A stretch of DNA of 7,733 nt from assembly GCA_025463615.1 (NCBI GenBank), contig JAODAU010000149.1:1-7733 (forward strand). Reading direction: 5' to 3'. This DNA is from Microbacteriaceae bacterium (GTDB taxonomy: Bacteria; Actinomycetota; Actinomycetes; Actinomycetales; Microbacteriaceae). Shown piece after piece: positions 6,640 to 7,733 of this stretch. A program made the translations under genes and the position numbers. The notes under the pieces are model-generated. The model ran no database searches and was not told the DNA's origin. It worked only from the letters and a program-made list of their open reading frames with translations. Every line of letters begins with the position of its first letter. Within the stretch, counting starts at the first letter, position 1.

Positions 6640-7733
6640 GAGAGCACCAGCCCGGTCGGCGGCGCGACGGCCGGTTGCAGCCCGAAGCCCAGCGGCCCGG
6701 GCGTGATCGAGCCGAGGATGCTGGGGGCGCTCGCCCCGGTCGCGCTCGGCACGGTGCCCGGCAGCCCGTGTGCCGTGAGCCAGCCGATCAGCGCGAACGC
6801 GATCGCCTCCTTGGCGTCGCTGGGGGCGCCGAACTCATCGGAGCGCGCGATCGTGACGCCCGGCAGCTCGCGCGCGAGCCCCGCCATGATCACCGGGTTG
6901 CGCACGCCGCCGCCGGACGCGACGAGCGTGTCGACGCCGGCCGCGCGAATCTCGGCGGCGACCGTCAGCACGGTCAGCTCGGTGAGGGTGGCGAGCAGGT
7001 CGGGCGTGCTCGGCGCGGTGCCCGCCCGCTCGATCGCCGCGCGGACATACGGCAGGTGGAACAGCTCCTTGCCCGTGCTCTTCGGGGTCGGCAGCGCGTA
7101 GTACGGCTCGTCGAGCAGCACCGCGAGCAGGTCGCGGTCGACGGAGCCGGACGCCGCGATCGCCCCGTCCGCGTCGTAGCCGAGGTCGTTCGCCCCCGAC
7201 CCCACGATCACGGCGTCGATGAGCGCGTTCGCCGGCCCGATGTCGTAGGCCACGGGCTCCGCGCCGCCGCCCACGATGGTCACGTTCGAGATGCCGCCGA
7301 GGTTGAGCGCGGCGGACCGGCCGGGCAGCGCCGAGAGCAGCAGGTCGTCCATCACCGAGACGAGCGGCGCGCCCTGGCCGCCCTGCACGATGTCGCGGAT
7401 GCGCACGTGGGAGACGACGGGCGCCCCCGCGGCCTGCGCGATCCAGGCCGGCTCGCCGATCTGCAGGGTGCCGAGCGCGCGCGATCCCTCCACCCAGTGG
7501 AACACCGTCTGGCCGTGGGAGCAGACCAGGTCGACCGGGCCGGTGGCCGCGATCGCCGCGGCGGCGGCCGCGCCGAACTCCTGCCCGATGAGCGTGTCCA
7601 GCTCGCCGACCTCGGCGAGCGTCGTCGGCGCCGGCGGCAGCGCGGCGACCAGCCGGGCGCGCAGGGCCGACGAGTAGCCGGTGCCGTCGTGGTGCAGCAG
7701 CCGGCCGCGCAGCGTCGAGCCTTCCAGCTCGAA
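6636..7733 (-). CDS. anmK: Anhydro-N-acetylmuramic acid kinase, 5'-truncated by window edge
   Basis: Cytoplasmic enzyme that hydrolyses the 1,6-anhydro ring and phosphorylates anhydro-MurNAc from ATP, giving MurNAc-6-P, the entry step of sugar recycling from lytic transglycosylase products. The frame stays open to the right edge, so the GTG at 7505 is internal. 365 residues are present, and about 25-35 N-terminal residues, including the usual MSGTSxDG phosphate loop, lie outside. Counting from the edge: SHGQTVFHW (72-80), LGTLQIGEP (87-95), RDIVQGGQGAPL (113-124), NLGGISN (144-150), DIGPANALID (164-173) with the likely catalytic Asp164, PKSTGKE (217-223), SGGGVRNP (273-280), EAIAFALIGW (309-318) and PSATGAS (329-335). 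These are characteristic of AnmK rather than of other ASKHA sugar kinases. The common DTGPGN motif is DIGPAN here. A short tail follows the usual LGSITPG end. The stop overlaps the oppD start as GTGA. First in-window gene of the operon. Confidence 0.97.
   Translation of the reverse strand, partial: FELEGSTLRGRLLHHDGTGYSSALRARLVAALPPAPTTLAEVGELDTLIGQEFGAAAAAAIAATGPVDLVCSHGQTVFHWVEGSRALGTLQIGEPAWIAQAAGAPVVSHVRIRDIVQGGQGAPLVSVMDDLLLSALPGRSAALNLGGISNVTIVGGGAEPVAYDIGPANALIDAVIVGSGANDLGYDADGAIAASGSVDRDLLAVLLDEPYYALPTPKSTGKELFHLPYVRAAIERAGTAPSTPDLLATLTELTVLTVAAEIRAAGVDTLVASGGGVRNPVIMAGLARELPGVTIARSDEFGAPSDAKEAIAFALIGWLTAHGLPGTVPSATGASAPSILGSITPGPLGFGLQPAVAPPTGLVLS

Larger units (their letters stand above)
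894..7733 (-). other. Seven-gene murein-recycling operon with 4-nt overlaps at every junction
   Basis: The genes anmK, oppD, oppF, GNAT, MFS, epimerase and serine hydrolase run on the minus strand without any intergenic base. The junctions are GTGA at 6639-6636, ATGA at 5644-5641, GTGA at 4661-4658, ATGA at 4155-4152, ATGA at 3070-3067 and GTGA at 2000-1997. Each places a start codon one base ahead of the preceding TGA, the arrangement classically associated with termination-reinitiation coupling. A single transcript is the natural inference; its promoter must be upstream of 7733. Three members have direct family-level links to murein recycling (AnmK, dipeptide epimerase, Opp-type ATPases), a fourth (serine hydrolase) has a plausible one, and two (GNAT, MFS) have none established. 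Confidence 0.9.

Noticed and set aside
7503..7505. GTG at 7505 as the start of anmK.
   Set aside because: It falls within the conserved SHGQTV motif, and the frame continues with AnmK-like sequence to the window edge.
1..7733. CRISPR arrays, tRNA/rRNA genes, insertion sequences, attachment sites or a defence system.
   Set aside because: No regularly spaced repeats, tRNA-like folds, transposase or integrase genes, terminal inverted repeats or known defence domains were seen; every base falls within an identified metabolic or transport gene.

Overview
This window is very G+C-rich, with strong third-position G/C bias, frequent GTG starts and almost no non-coding DNA. It therefore looks like chromosomal DNA from a high-GC actinobacterium. 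Protein style and a recurrent GGATGC/GCATCC hexamer make me suspect the Microbacteriaceae, but that placement is inference. No RNA genes, mobile elements, CRISPR arrays or direct repeats were seen.

Layout: the left edge (1-897, + strand) holds the C-terminal three quarters of N-acetylglucosamine-6-phosphate deacetylase (nagA). The rest of the window (7733 down to 894, - strand) is one unbroken seven-gene operon. In transcription order it reads: anmK (N-terminus off the right edge), two oligopeptide-type ABC ATPases (oppD-like, oppF-like), a GNAT acetyltransferase, a 12-TM MFS permease, a dipeptide epimerase of the L-Ala-D/L-Glu type, and a cytoplasmic beta-lactamase-fold serine hydrolase. All six internal junctions are 4-nt stop/start overlaps: ATGA at three and GTGA at three. 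The last operon gene and nagA converge and share the palindrome CTAG, from which each strand reads its TAG stop. There is not one intergenic base in the window, so no promoter or intrinsic terminator could be placed.

Function (inferred from family knowledge plus context): this is a cell-wall (murein) recycling locus. The Opp-type ATPases would energise uptake of peptides or muropeptides. The serine hydrolase is a candidate for removing stem peptides from muramic acid, as AmiE/YbbE does in Bacillus. AnmK converts anhydro-MurNAc to MurNAc-6-P. An etherase (MurQ, not in the window) would yield GlcNAc-6-P, which NagA deacetylates to GlcN-6-P. The epimerase converts released L-Ala-D-Glu to L-Ala-L-Glu so that ordinary peptidases can use it. 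The GNAT enzyme and the MFS permease have no assigned role in this pathway and are the most open part of the locus. ABC permeases, binding protein, MurQ, NagZ and a regulator are not in the window; if present in a linked set they should lie beyond 7733.
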